The position numbers and the translations under genes were made by a program. From assembly GCA_030430385.1 (NCBI GenBank), contig JAUIFO010000007.1, forward strand, positions 155,713 to 219,712: a stretch of DNA of 64,000 nucleotides, read 5' to 3'. The DNA is from Bacteroidia bacterium (GTDB taxonomy: Bacteria; Bacteroidota; Bacteroidia; Flavobacteriales; Flavobacteriaceae). Of the stretch, positions 17,159 to 26,715 are shown in pieces; the first letter of the stretch is position 1, and each line of letters starts with the position of its first letter. Under the pieces are notes generated by a model. The model had not been told where the DNA came from, ran no database searches, and saw only the letters and a list, made by a program, of their open reading frames with translations.

Positions 17159-20100
17159 ATGACTTTCAAAAAACGGAGTGTCCTGCTTACTTTTTTGTTG
17201 TGTAGCTACTTTATTTCAGCACAGCAATCTGCAACTTATACAAGTGATTTAGTTGATTATCAAAAGGCACTTACGCTTTATAATAATAAACAGTATCAAG
17301 CAGCGCAATCTTTGTTTGAAACGATCAAAAAAGAAGCTCCAAATGAAACCTTAGAATCTAATTGCGCCTATTATATTGCCAATTGTGCTGTGCGCTTAAA
17401 TCAGAGAAATGCTGATGATCTGGTACAAGACTTTGTAGACGATTATCCAACCAGCACAAAACGAAATACAGCGTTTATTGATGTAGCTAATTACTATTTT
17501 AATAATAACAAATTTGCCTATGCCAGAAAATGGTATGATAAAGTTGATGAAAATAGTGTCCCAGTAAAAGAGCGCGATCAATTCAATTTTAATTATGGGT
17601 ATTGCCTGTATGCAACAGATGATCAAAATGGTGCGAATAAGTATTTAAATCGCGTGGTTAATTCAAAAGAATATGGCTCGCAAGCAAAATACTATATTGG
17701 TTTTATGGCTTATGAAGGTGACGATTACGATACTGCTACCGAATATTTTGATCAAGTTAGTGATCAGGATAAATACAAAGAAAAGCTGTCGTATTATCAA
17801 GCCGACTTAAATTTTAAACTTGGGAAGTTTCAAAAAGCTATCGATCTTGCTTTGGAGCAATTAGATAAAAGTTCTCCTCAGGAAACTTCAGAATTGTCAA
17901 AGATAATTGGTGAAAGTTACTTCAATCTAGAACAATACGTAGAAGCTATTCCTTATCTAAAAGCGTATAAAGGGAAAAGGGGTCGTTGGAACAATACCGA
18001 TTATTACCAACTAGGATATGCTTACTACAAACAAAATGATTTTGATAGTGCTATTTCAGAGTTTAATAAGATCATTAATGGTAACAATGCTGTAGCTCAA
18101 AATGCGTATTACCATTTAGGTGAAAGCTATATCAATTTAGACAAAAAACAAGAAGCGTTAAATGCTTTTAGAAATGCATCTCAAATGGATTATGATGCGC
18201 AAATTCAGGAAGATGCTTGGTTAAATTATGCAAAGATTAGCTATGATATTGGAAACCCATACCAATCGGTTCCTGAAGTCTTATCGGCATACTTAGATGC
18301 TTATCCTCAAACCAGTTATAAAGACGAGATCGAATCTTTACTAATTGATTCCTATATCACTTCAAAAAACTACAAAGAAGCTTTAAAACTCTTGAAAAAT
18401 AAACGAAGTTTTGAAAATCGCTTAGCCTATCAAAAAGTGGCTTTTTACAGAGGTGTTGAAGTCTATAATGATGCTAACTTTTTGGAAGCTAAAGAGTTGT
18501 TTGATTGGTCTATTAAGGAAGCTAAGGACGGACTTTTTACTACTAGAGCTACCTTTTGGAAGGCTGAATGTGATTACCATTTGAGTAATTTTGATGAGGC
18601 TCTAATTGGTTTTAAACAGTTTAAACAACAAAGTGAAGCTTCAGCGACTAACGAATATGCTAACATAGACTATAACATTGCATACACGTATTTTAAACTT
18701 AAAAAATACGATCAAGCGACTTCTAGCTTTCAATCGTTTATAACCAATCATAGCGACGACAAACTAAGACAAAATGACGCTTATCTCAGACTTGGCGATG
18801 GGTATTTTGTATCGTCAAATTATAACAAAGCCATTTCAGCTTATAAAGACGCTATGGCACTTAGTGAAATCGAATCAGATTATGCGGCTTTTCAAAAGGC
18901 AATGTGCTATGGTTATATTGGGCAAACCTCAACAAAAATAACAGACCTATCACAATTTATTTCAGAATATCAAAACTCTGCCTTACGTGACGATGCCATG
19001 TACGAGATTGGAAATTCTTATGTGAAGTCGAATCAAGTTGATAAAGCAATGAACGCGTATAATCAACTCATTACAGAGTACCCAAACAGCATTTTTATTT
19101 CAAAAGTATTGTTGCGCCAAGGCTTGTCCTATTACAATGCCAATGATAATGAACGTGCGCTTTCTAAATTTAAGAAAGTCGCGAAAGATTTTCCATCTAC
19201 TGGAGAAGCCAAACAAGCTGTGGCGACTGCAAGACTGATTTACATAGATCTTGGTCGCGTTGATGAATATGCCGCTTGGGTGAGAACCTTAGATTATGTT
19301 GAAGTTACTGATGCCGAATTAGATAATACTGCTTATCTCGCTGCCGAAAAACCATATCTAGAGAGTAATACAGATGAAGCTATCAAGCAGTTTAATAATT
19401 ATTTGAATGCATTTCCAAATGGGATTCATGCGTTACAATCTCATTTTTATATCGCTGAATTATACTCAAAAAAAGAACTGCCTGAAAACGCTAAACCTCA
19501 TTATCAATATGTGGTTTCTAAACCTAAAGGTGAATTTACCGAGCAATCTCTAGTAAAGTTATCTCAAATTTATTTGAATGCTTCAAATTGGACTAAAGCA
19601 ATTCCGTTATTACTGCGTTTAGAAGCTAATGCAGATTATCCGCAAAATAAGATTTATGCACAATCTAACTTAATGAATGCGTACTACCAAACTGATGATT
19701 TTAATCAAGCATCTAGCTATGCAGAAAAAACCTTACAAAATTCTAATTTGGATGCTAAGGTGAAAAATGACGCACACATTATCGTCGCACGATCTGCTAT
19801 TAAACTTGGTGATGAAGCTAAAGCGAAAGCGGCTTATGCTAAAGTTGAAACCACAGCAAGTGGTGCGCTTGTTGCGGAAGCTTTGTATTACAATGCCTAT
19901 TTTAAAAATAAGGAAGGTAATTACGAAGCATCTAATAGTATTGTACAAAAGCTAGCTAAAGACTACAGTAGCTACAAGTATTATAGTGCTAAAGGGTTGA
20001 TCGTTATGGCTAAAAACTTCTATGCCTTGGATGATGCATTTCAAGCGACTTATATTTTAGAAAGTGTGATATCTAATTTTTCACAGTTTGAAGATGTTGT

Positions 20101-20182
20101 AGCTGAAGCGCAAACGGAACTTAATCAAATAAAAACCGAAGAAGCTAAAACCAATGCTTCTGTTGAAACCCAACAAAACTAA
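17159..20182 (+). CDS. Large secreted tetratricopeptide-repeat protein
   Basis: This 1007-residue protein has a signal peptide ending at SYFISAQQ and then nearly continuous TPR-type helical repeats, with units such as ALTLYNNKQYQAAQSLFETI, YQLGYAYYKQNDFDSAISEF and YYHLGESYINLDKKQEALNA. There are no enzymatic motifs. It would be periplasmic or tethered at the inner side of the outer membrane as a protein-binding scaffold. Four bases separate its stop from the start of the outer-membrane barrel gene, so the two probably act together. The C-terminus is Glu/Thr/Gln-rich. The function is not known, but the length and pairing are typical of a conserved flavobacterial gene pair (recollection). Confidence 0.82.
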   Translation: MTFKKRSVLLTFLLCSYFISAQQSATYTSDLVDYQKALTLYNNKQYQAAQSLFETIKKEAPNETLESNCAYYIANCAVRLNQRNADDLVQDFVDDYPTSTKRNTAFIDVANYYFNNNKFAYARKWYDKVDENSVPVKERDQFNFNYGYCLYATDDQNGANKYLNRVVNSKEYGSQAKYYIGFMAYEGDDYDTATEYFDQVSDQDKYKEKLSYYQADLNFKLGKFQKAIDLALEQLDKSSPQETSELSKIIGESYFNLEQYVEAIPYLKAYKGKRGRWNNTDYYQLGYAYYKQNDFDSAISEFNKIINGNNAVAQNAYYHLGESYINLDKKQEALNAFRNASQMDYDAQIQEDAWLNYAKISYDIGNPYQSVPEVLSAYLDAYPQTSYKDEIESLLIDSYITSKNYKEALKLLKNKRSFENRLAYQKVAFYRGVEVYNDANFLEAKELFDWSIKEAKDGLFTTRATFWKAECDYHLSNFDEALIGFKQFKQQSEASATNEYANIDYNIAYTYFKLKKYDQATSSFQSFITNHSDDKLRQNDAYLRLGDGYFVSSNYNKAISAYKDAMALSEIESDYAAFQKAMCYGYIGQTSTKITDLSQFISEYQNSALRDDAMYEIGNSYVKSNQVDKAMNAYNQLITEYPNSIFISKVLLRQGLSYYNANDNERALSKFKKVAKDFPSTGEAKQAVATARLIYIDLGRVDEYAAWVRTLDYVEVTDAELDNTAYLAAEKPYLESNTDEAIKQFNNYLNAFPNGIHALQSHFYIAELYSKKELPENAKPHYQYVVSKPKGEFTEQSLVKLSQIYLNASNWTKAIPLLLRLEANADYPQNKIYAQSNLMNAYYQTDDFNQASSYAEKTLQNSNLDAKVKNDAHIIVARSAIKLGDEAKAKAAYAKVETTASGALVAEALYYNAYFKNKEGNYEASNSIVQKLAKDYSSYKYYSAKGLIVMAKNFYALDDAFQATYILESVISNFSQFEDVVAEAQTELNQIKTEEAKTNASVETQQN

Positions 20183-20186
20183 GTCT

Positions 20187-21902
20187 ATGACCTACAGAAA
20201 TAAAATAGCAGGAATACTCAGTCTATGTTTCATGACTATTGGTTTTGCTCAAGAACGCGAGAATGATACGATAGATACAGATGTGGTGAACGTTATCAAA
20301 CCATATACACCTACAATTTCTGATGCCTTTAAAATTAAGGAAACGCCTAGTTTAAACGATTCTACTACAACTAAGAAAAAAGAAATTCAATACAATATTT
20401 TCTCAATTCCTGTAGCATCTACGTTTACACCTGCTAAAGGTAAAGCAGCTAATGTTGATAAAGCAAAACCTGTAAAATTATATGATAACTATGCGTCTTT
20501 AGGTTTTGGAACATACACAACGATTCTAGGAGAAGTGTATCTAAATCATGAGTTGAGTAATACAGAACGTGTTGGTGGCTACTTTAGTCATCATTCGTCT
20601 TCAGGTGATATTGAAGGCATTCGCTTTGATAATAATTTTTCTAAAACTGGACTCAACGCACATTACAGTCAGAAGTTACGGGATTACGCTTGGAAAGTTG
20701 AAGGCGGATTTGAATTGCAAGCTTTTAATTGGTATGGATTAGCAGATCAGAGTGTACCAACATTTGATGTAGATCATTCATTTTATACTGCTCATTTTGG
20801 TGGCGACATTAGTTTTGATGATGCTGTCATCAATGATGCAAGTGTGTTGTATAGACGCTTTGGTGATGATCAGGATTCAGGTGAAAACCGATTTTTAATG
20901 CGTTCTGGATTTGATATTCCTATTAACGATGAGGTGATTCGTACGAAAGTGACCATAGATTATCTTGGTGGTGCTTTTGATCGCGATTACTTTATTGATG
21001 AAGAATTAAAATATGGAAACTTTAATATTGGTTTAGCGCCTAGCTATCAAATGAAACAAGATGATCTTACTGTGAATCTTGGTGTGAACGTTGTCTATTT
21101 CAATGATATTGAAAATGGAGGCAATAAACTATTTCTCTATCCTAACATTACTGCGAGTTACCGACTTGTAGACGAGATAATGATTGCTTATGGTGGAATT
21201 CAAGGCGGATTGCTTCAAAATTCTTATTATGATTTTGCGCAAGATAACCCATTTGTGTCGCCAACTTTAATGATCACTCCAACAGATCAAACTTACAATG
21301 CATCATTAGGTTTAAAAGGACGATTAACAAATAATTTGAGCTATAGCATTAGCGGTCATTACCTAGCCGATTCAAATAAAGCTTTGTTTAAAACCAATGC
21401 GACTTTAGGGACTGCTACCGAAAATTACCAACTTGGAAATTCTTTAGGTGTCGTATATGACGATGTCGATACGTTTTCCATTGCAGGTGAATTGAATGTA
21501 GACGTGAACAGAAATTTTAAATTGGCACTTAAAGCGCAGTATTTTGGCTATAACACAGATAATGAAGCTGAAGCTTGGAACCTTCCAGATATTGAAGCGT
21601 CTGCCTTTTTAGATTATCAAATTGACGAACATTGGTTTGCAGGAGCTAATTTGTTTTTTGTGGGAGAACGTAAAGATGAAATTACTTTTGCGCAAAGTCT
21701 GTTACCAACAAATGCCGATGAAACGGTAACTTTAGATAGTTTTTTTGATATCAATGCGCATTTAGGATATAAAATTAATAGCCAATGGTCTGTGTTTTTA
21801 AAAGCTAATAATATTGCTAATCAAGACTATCAACGTTGGTTGAATTATCCTGTTCAAGGAATTCAGGTGTTAGCAGGAACAACCTACCAGTTTGATTTTT
21901 AA
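20187..21902 (+). CDS. Outer-membrane beta-barrel protein (TonB-receptor-like, no full plug)
   Basis: The ATG at 20187 (MTYRNKIAGILSLC, with the signal peptide ending at GFAQE) is preferred over an in-frame ATG at 20154 inside the preceding gene. This gives 571 residues. After a short TDVVNVIKPYTPTISDAF segment, the sequence becomes alternating aromatic/polar strands typical of an outer-membrane barrel. It ends in a C-terminal strand with a terminal Phe (VLAGTTYQFDF), the BAM recognition pattern. The barrel is like that of TonB-dependent receptors but the ~150-residue plug is absent. It probably forms an envelope complex with the TPR protein encoded just upstream. Confidence 0.78.
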   Translation: MTYRNKIAGILSLCFMTIGFAQERENDTIDTDVVNVIKPYTPTISDAFKIKETPSLNDSTTTKKKEIQYNIFSIPVASTFTPAKGKAANVDKAKPVKLYDNYASLGFGTYTTILGEVYLNHELSNTERVGGYFSHHSSSGDIEGIRFDNNFSKTGLNAHYSQKLRDYAWKVEGGFELQAFNWYGLADQSVPTFDVDHSFYTAHFGGDISFDDAVINDASVLYRRFGDDQDSGENRFLMRSGFDIPINDEVIRTKVTIDYLGGAFDRDYFIDEELKYGNFNIGLAPSYQMKQDDLTVNLGVNVVYFNDIENGGNKLFLYPNITASYRLVDEIMIAYGGIQGGLLQNSYYDFAQDNPFVSPTLMITPTDQTYNASLGLKGRLTNNLSYSISGHYLADSNKALFKTNATLGTATENYQLGNSLGVVYDDVDTFSIAGELNVDVNRNFKLALKAQYFGYNTDNEAEAWNLPDIEASAFLDYQIDEHWFAGANLFFVGERKDEITFAQSLLPTNADETVTLDSFFDINAHLGYKINSQWSVFLKANNIANQDYQRWLNYPVQGIQVLAGTTYQFDF

Positions 21903-21912
21903 TAACGTTTTT

Positions 21913-21940
21913 GTCATCCTGAACTTAATTCAGAATCTCA
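21913..21940. repeat. Dispersed palindromic repeat, copy 1 (degenerate)
   Basis: GTCATCCTGAACTTAATTCA followed by GAATCTCA is a degenerate copy of the palindrome at 23699-23719 and 30173-30193 (ATCCTGAACTTGATTCAGGA core). It lies 11 bases after the barrel gene stop and may act as a weak transcript end. Confidence 0.6.
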
Positions 21941-22018
21941 TCTCAGGTATAAATTTAATTGAGTTTTCAATTTAAGAGTTCATAGCTTTTTGTACTTTTA
22001 AGTCTCAAAGTTTCTAAA

Positions 22019-23635
22019 ATGAAAAACCTAACCATCCTTTTAGCTTTAGCCTTATTTTATTCTTGTTCTGAAGAAAAATCAACAGTAGATACCTTGGTTA
22101 TTAATGCGAATGCTTACACAGTTGATGCTCAATTTAGTACAGCTGAAGCCTTTGCAATTAAAGATGGTAAATTTGTTGCTATTGGAACCACAGATGAGAT
22201 GCGCTCTAAATATGTTTCTGAAAACACGATTGATGCTAAAGGAAGCACAATTGTTCCTGGACTTATTGATGCGCACTGTCATTTCTTAGGATTAGGATTT
22301 AATGAACAAGTGGTTAATTTGAGAGGGACTACAAGTTTTGAAGAGGTTGTAAAACGAGTGCTAGATTTTCAAAATGAAAAGCAATTAGAGTATATTCAAG
22401 GGAGAGGTTGGGATCAAAATGATTGGGACGACAAGGCTTTTCCGAAGAAAACACTCTTAGATAAACTGTTTCCTGAGACGCCAATCGCTCTAACTAGAGT
22501 TGATGGTCACGCCATATTGTGTAATCAGGCAGCTTTAGATTTAGGAAAGGTTACTTTAAATAGTCGCATTGATGGAGGTGAAGTCGTTATTGAAAATGGC
22601 GAGCTTACAGGTGTGTTAATTGATAATGCAGAAACCTTAGTAATGGACCATTGGCCTGAACCTAGTAGGAGTGATAAAGTAAATGCTTTACTAGCAGCTC
22701 AAGATGTTTGTTTCGAGTTGGGTTTAACAACCGTAGATGACGCTGGATTAGCTCAAGAAGATATTGAAATAATTGATAGTTTGCATCAAACAGGCGATTT
22801 AAAAATGCGTGTTTATGCTATGGTATCTTATTCTGAAGCTAATGTTGATTACTATCTGAAAAAAGGGATTATAAAAACCGATAGGTTAAACGTTCGTTCT
22901 TTTAAGTTTTATTCTGATGGTGCCTTAGGATCAAGAGGCGCAATGTTACGCGAACCTTATCATGATAAACCTAATCATTTTGGTTTATTTGTAACAGATT
23001 TAGAAACGTTCAATAAAAATGCTGAGCGCATTGCGAATTCCGACTATCAAATGAATACACATGCTATTGGTGATTCTGCCAATCATGCTGTTTTGCAAAC
23101 CTACAATAAAGTATTAGCTGGAAAGTCAGACAGACGTTGGCGTGTTGAGCATGCGCAAGTCGTTTCACCTGAAGATTTTGATCACTATAAAAATGTTATG
23201 CCTTCCATTCAACCAACACATGCAACAAGCGATATGTATTGGGCTGAAGAGCGTTTAGGAGAAGAACGTATTAAAGGTGCTTATGCTTATAAACAATTAC
23301 TAAATGCCTACGGAAAAGTAGCTCTAGGTACCGATTTTCCAGTAGAGCAGGTAAGTCCGTTTTTAACGTTTTATGCAGCTGTGGCAAGACAAGATCTGAG
23401 TCAGTTTCCAGAAGGAGGTTTTCAAAAAGACAACGGATTAACTCGTGAAGAAACCTTAAGAGGAATGACCATTTGGGCAGCGTATTCTAATTTTGAAGAA
23501 AACGAAAAAGGCAGCATTGAAGTTGGAAAAGTCGCTGACTTTATCATATTAGATAAAGACATTATGACGGTTAAAGTTTCTGAAATACCTAAGATTAAAG
23601 TGAAACAAACGTTTGTTAATGGTGAGGCACAATAA
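22019..23635 (+). CDS. Amidohydrolase family lipoprotein (YtcJ-like)
   Basis: This 538-residue protein has an SpII signal peptide (lipobox ALFYSC, Cys at about residue 16), so it is a lipoprotein. The metal-dependent hydrolase core has GLIDAHCHFLGLG (HxH motif), DGHAILCN, FYSDGALGSRGA, NTHAIGDSANHAVLQTY and GTDFPVEQVSPF. The C-terminal composite domain includes IEVGKVADFIILDKDI, typical of amidohydrolase-3/YtcJ proteins. It hydrolyses an amide or ester bond of an unknown substrate in the envelope. It appears to stand alone, with repeat elements on both sides. Confidence 0.88.
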   Translation: MKNLTILLALALFYSCSEEKSTVDTLVINANAYTVDAQFSTAEAFAIKDGKFVAIGTTDEMRSKYVSENTIDAKGSTIVPGLIDAHCHFLGLGFNEQVVNLRGTTSFEEVVKRVLDFQNEKQLEYIQGRGWDQNDWDDKAFPKKTLLDKLFPETPIALTRVDGHAILCNQAALDLGKVTLNSRIDGGEVVIENGELTGVLIDNAETLVMDHWPEPSRSDKVNALLAAQDVCFELGLTTVDDAGLAQEDIEIIDSLHQTGDLKMRVYAMVSYSEANVDYYLKKGIIKTDRLNVRSFKFYSDGALGSRGAMLREPYHDKPNHFGLFVTDLETFNKNAERIANSDYQMNTHAIGDSANHAVLQTYNKVLAGKSDRRWRVEHAQVVSPEDFDHYKNVMPSIQPTHATSDMYWAEERLGEERIKGAYAYKQLLNAYGKVALGTDFPVEQVSPFLTFYAAVARQDLSQFPEGGFQKDNGLTREETLRGMTIWAAYSNFEENEKGSIEVGKVADFIILDKDIMTVKVSEIPKIKVKQTFVNGEAQ

Positions 23636-23643
23636 GGGTTTAC

Positions 23644-23719
23644 TGTCATTCCGCACTGTTCCACTGAGCTTGTCGAAGTGTGATGCGTAATCTATTGGAT
23701 CCTGAATCAAGTTCAGGAT
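23644..23719. repeat. Composite dispersed repeat, copy 2
   Basis: Three blocks follow one another: GTCATTCCGCACTG, the palindromic CACTGAGCTTGTCGAAGTG (23662-23680), and ATCCTGAATCAAGTTCAGGA-T (23699-23719, arms of 8 bp). The last block is the exact reverse complement of 30173-30193. It lies between convergent genes and may end transcription from both sides. Confidence 0.75.
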
Positions 23720-23725
23720 GATAAA

Positions 23726-24424
23726 CTATTTTGAAATCCTAGCCAAATAATCGTAATGCTCACCATCCATCACTTTTTCGCATTTTAAGCCAACAGATTC
23801 ACAGGCGAATTTTAAATGCTCAAAATCGAGATACAACCAAGTTATTGGTAATTCGGTTTCGCCTTTATAACTCATATAATAATCCAGTTCACCATAGTAT
23901 CCTGCGTTGGTGTCAATCCATAATCCGCCATCATCATCTTCATACATATATTGAATGTCAGACGAATCGATAAGTAGCTGTCCGTTAGGTTTTAAAAGCG
24001 ATTTTAAATGCTTCAAATAGAGTGCTGTTTTATCAAGTGTTTGAAAAATTCCAGTACCATTCATCAATAGTAAAATGGTGTCAAAAGTTTCAGTTTCATC
24101 TAAAAAAGACTTCAATTCTGTATGAGTTACGCCACGTTTTTTAGCAATATCAATTGCACCTTCAGAAATATCAATAGCTTTAACTTCAAACCCTTTTTGT
24201 TGTAGGTACAAACTATGACTTCCTGCGCCACAACCTACATCAAGAATTTTTCCCTTACAGAGCTGAAGCGCTTTTTGTTCGAGTTGAGGCATTTCAGAAA
24301 AAGATCGAAACAAATAGGGAAGAGGCAACTCATCTTCATCTGAAATATTAGTAGAAGTGATAATGTCTTCGGTATAATTATTGTTGAAATAATCGCGTAA
24401 AGCTTTTCCAAAAAGGTCTTTCAT
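23726..24424 (-). CDS. Class I SAM-dependent methyltransferase
   Basis: This 232-residue protein has motif I LDVGCGAGSHSLYLQ, the acidic end of strand 2 (VKAIDISEGAIDIA), and motif IV-like FDTILLLMNGTGIFQ followed by LLIDSSDI. These define a Rossmann methyltransferase with SAM bound at the Gly-rich loop. The substrate is unknown; the length and the YYGELDYYMSYKGE insertion do not point to a named subfamily. It is divergent from the YkgJ-like gene with a 41-bp gap. Confidence 0.82.
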   Translation of the reverse strand: MKDLFGKALRDYFNNNYTEDIITSTNISDEDELPLPYLFRSFSEMPQLEQKALQLCKGKILDVGCGAGSHSLYLQQKGFEVKAIDISEGAIDIAKKRGVTHTELKSFLDETETFDTILLLMNGTGIFQTLDKTALYLKHLKSLLKPNGQLLIDSSDIQYMYEDDDGGLWIDTNAGYYGELDYYMSYKGETELPITWLYLDFEHLKFACESVGLKCEKVMDGEHYDYLARISK

Positions 24425-24452
24425 TTGATAGTAATTAAAGCTTTTAAAGTAG

Positions 24453-24460
24453 TATTTTTG
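24453..24460 (+). promoter_or_regulatory. -7 box almost touching the YkgJ-like start codon
   Basis: TATTTTTG matches TAnnTTTG and ends five bases before the ATG at 24466. The predicted transcript would be leaderless or nearly so. The TTG at 24425-24427 is 25 bases upstream, slightly beyond the usual distance. Confidence 0.4.
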
Positions 24461-24465
24461 TTTAT

Positions 24466-24960
24466 ATGCAAGACATTATTAATCATCTTCCAAAGCAAGC
24501 CAAAGATAAGCATAAGGAGAACAAAACATTCTTTACTAAGCTTAAAAAAAAGCCGCCTAAACAATTAGATTATATAATGCAAGAATTGCATGAGGAAGAA
24601 TTTGAACGCACAGATTGTTTAAAATGCGCGAACTGTTGTAAAACTACTGGACCCTTATTTACTGATAAGGATATTTCGAGAATTGCTAAGCATTTTAAAA
24701 TGAAGCCACAACAGTTTATCGCATCGTACCTCAAAATTGATGAAGACAATGACTATGTGTTGCAATCGGTTCCTTGTACTTTTCTGGGTGAAGATAATTA
24801 CTGTTCAATTTATGAAGTAAGACCAAAAGCATGTCGAGAGTTTCCGCATACAGATCGGAAGAAATTCCAGCAGATTTCGAGTTTAACACTAAAAAATGTG
24901 GCCATCTGTCCTGCGGCTTACAATATTGTAGAAGCTATGAAAACCAGAATTAAAATGTAA
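24466..24960 (+). CDS. YkgJ-family cysteine-cluster protein
   Basis: This 164-residue protein has the YkgJ (DUF/CxxCxxCC) arrangement: CLKCANCC followed by PLFTDKDISRIAKHF, then CTFLGEDNYCSIYEVRPKAC and REFPHTD, and a last Cys in AICPAA. The cysteines probably bind a metal or iron-sulfur cluster; the biochemical role of the family is unknown. It is the first gene of a tight run continuing through 27593. Ten bases separate it from the next gene, and a -7 box sits immediately before the start. Confidence 0.85.
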   Translation: MQDIINHLPKQAKDKHKENKTFFTKLKKKPPKQLDYIMQELHEEEFERTDCLKCANCCKTTGPLFTDKDISRIAKHFKMKPQQFIASYLKIDEDNDYVLQSVPCTFLGEDNYCSIYEVRPKACREFPHTDRKKFQQISSLTLKNVAICPAAYNIVEAMKTRIKM

Positions 24961-24970
24961 TGTTAGTGCT

Positions 24971-25870
24971 ATGAAAAGAATTATTATTGGTATTGTATTT
25001 TTCATTGGATCTTGTTTCCATATTAATGCCCAAGATTGGATGACTTCACTAGAGGTTGCTAAAAATTTGGCGACGGTTCAAGGGAAACTTCTTTTTGCCA
25101 TTTGGGAAGACGCAAGCTATGATCCCTATCCTGTGTTAATTAGAGATAATAAGGGAAATACTTATGTAGATGATCTATTTGCAAATGAAAGTATTAATGA
25201 AGTGATTTGGGAATACTTTGTGCCTGTCATCATTAGTGAGTCCAAATATGAAACGCTCTTTAATGACATTGATGGTAAACGAAATGTAACTTATATTGAT
25301 AAGTTTAATGATGACACCATTAAAATTATGGATGCCAATGGCAACATCATTAATACAACAATTGCCTATTATGAGTATCTCGATATTGAAAAATTTATAA
25401 AAACTTATGCTTTAGATACTTCAATTCTAAGTAATGAAATAAAGTTTTATCAAACTAATGCGGACTTTAATACAACCTACAGATTAACATCTAAGTATAT
25501 TGACTATGCAGTCCTCATTGAGAACAAAAAAGTGCGTTCTGAATTCATAACCTTATCTAATTATTATTTAAAAGAAGCTTTAGCGTATATTGTTTCAGAA
25601 GATCCTGAACGTCATAAAGAACTTGAACAAAAAGTGATGTTTCAAAATATGAAACAACAGTTAGTGCTCAATAAACCCAAAAAAGTGCTGAGGCGCTTAA
25701 AAAAGATTGAAGCTTCAGAAGTTTCTGAAGCAAATTCTGAACTTTGGGCATTTCTAAATTATACCGCACATCTCTTGTTACAAGATGAAGCTAAAGCCAG
25801 TATATGGAGAACTAAACTTTCTTTAGTAAATTTGAAAAAAGCTAACCTTATTGTTAAAAGTAATTCTTGA
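24971..25870 (+). CDS. Secreted protein of unknown function, thioredoxin-like N-terminus without CxxC
   Basis: This 299-residue protein has a signal peptide (FFIGSCFHINAQ). The following segment DWMTSLEVAKNLATVQGKLL with FAIWEDA resembles the first strand and helix of thioredoxin-like DUF255-type proteins, but the CxxC active-site motif is missing. The C-terminal ~100 residues are helical and charged and could be a helical repeat or dimerisation part. It is not recognised as a named family. It lies between ykgJ-like and sterol-desaturase-like genes, and its stop overlaps the next start (TTGA), suggesting coupled translation. Confidence 0.65.
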   Translation: MKRIIIGIVFFIGSCFHINAQDWMTSLEVAKNLATVQGKLLFAIWEDASYDPYPVLIRDNKGNTYVDDLFANESINEVIWEYFVPVIISESKYETLFNDIDGKRNVTYIDKFNDDTIKIMDANGNIINTTIAYYEYLDIEKFIKTYALDTSILSNEIKFYQTNADFNTTYRLTSKYIDYAVLIENKKVRSEFITLSNYYLKEALAYIVSEDPERHKELEQKVMFQNMKQQLVLNKPKKVLRRLKKIEASEVSEANSELWAFLNYTAHLLLQDEAKASIWRTKLSLVNLKKANLIVKSNS

Positions 25871-26715
25871 TCACTTTGGAAACCATCTTTAACTATTTTG
25901 AAACGATTCCTTCTGAGCATAGAAGTTTGATATTAATTGGCGGACTCGCATTTTTCTGGATTTTAGAAAGCGGTATTCCATTGTTTAAATTCAAATACAA
26001 AAAATGGAAACATGCTGTTCCCAACATCTTTTTTACACTAACCACAGTGATCATTAACTTTGGTTTAGCATCGTTATTGTTTATGACTTCAGAATGGGTT
26101 GAAGCCCATCAATTTGGGATTATTAATTGGATTCCAGGACTTTCCTTATGGCTAAAAGTACTGTTAGGCGTTTTGCTTCTAGATTTCTTTGGAGCTTATT
26201 TAGCACATTATGTAGAGCATAAAGTAAAACCATTGTGGATGGTACATTTGGTGCATCATACAGATCATAATGTAGATACAACTACTGCCAATCGCCATCA
26301 TCCTATTGAGAGTGTGATACGATTTGCATTTACTTTAGCTGGTGTGTTTATTGTTGGAACTCCAATTGCAATCGTCTTTTTGTACCAATCCTTATCTCTA
26401 GTGGCAACGCAGTTTAGTCATGCTAATATTAAGTTGCCTGCTAAGGTTGATGAACTAATGAGTTATGTGATTGTATCTCCCAATATGCACAAAGTACATC
26501 ACCATTACATGCTGCCTTATACAGATAGCAACTATGGAAATATTTTTGCGATTTGGGATCGTATTTTTGGGACTTATATGAAATTAGAACCTACAAAAAT
26601 TGTTTATGGTGTTGATACATTTCCTGATGAAGCGGCTAATGGCAAGATAGGTGAATTACTCAAACAGCCTTTTCATAAATATAGAAAGCCAACAACCGTA
26701 AGTCCTTCAGAATGA
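25867..26715 (+). CDS. Sterol desaturase/fatty-acid hydroxylase superfamily membrane protein
   Basis: This 282-residue membrane protein has the histidine boxes of the di-iron hydroxylase superfamily: HYVEHKVKP, HLVHHTDHNVD, NRHHP and MHKVHHHY. Three to four hydrophobic segments surround them. The enzymes use a di-iron centre and oxygen to hydroxylate or desaturate lipids; the substrate here is unknown. The start is a TTG overlapping the previous stop by four bases, with another in-frame TTG three codons on. The downstream GDPD lipoprotein overlaps its stop (ATGA), so lipid metabolism is a common theme of this operon. Confidence 0.88.
   Translation: MITLETIFNYFETIPSEHRSLILIGGLAFFWILESGIPLFKFKYKKWKHAVPNIFFTLTTVIINFGLASLLFMTSEWVEAHQFGIINWIPGLSLWLKVLLGVLLLDFFGAYLAHYVEHKVKPLWMVHLVHHTDHNVDTTTANRHHPIESVIRFAFTLAGVFIVGTPIAIVFLYQSLSLVATQFSHANIKLPAKVDELMSYVIVSPNMHKVHHHYMLPYTDSNYGNIFAIWDRIFGTYMKLEPTKIVYGVDTFPDEAANGKIGELLKQPFHKYRKPTTVSPSE

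Noticed and set aside
20154..20186. Longer start of the barrel gene
   Set aside because: It overlaps the TPR gene, and the signal peptide begins cleanly at the ATG at 20187.
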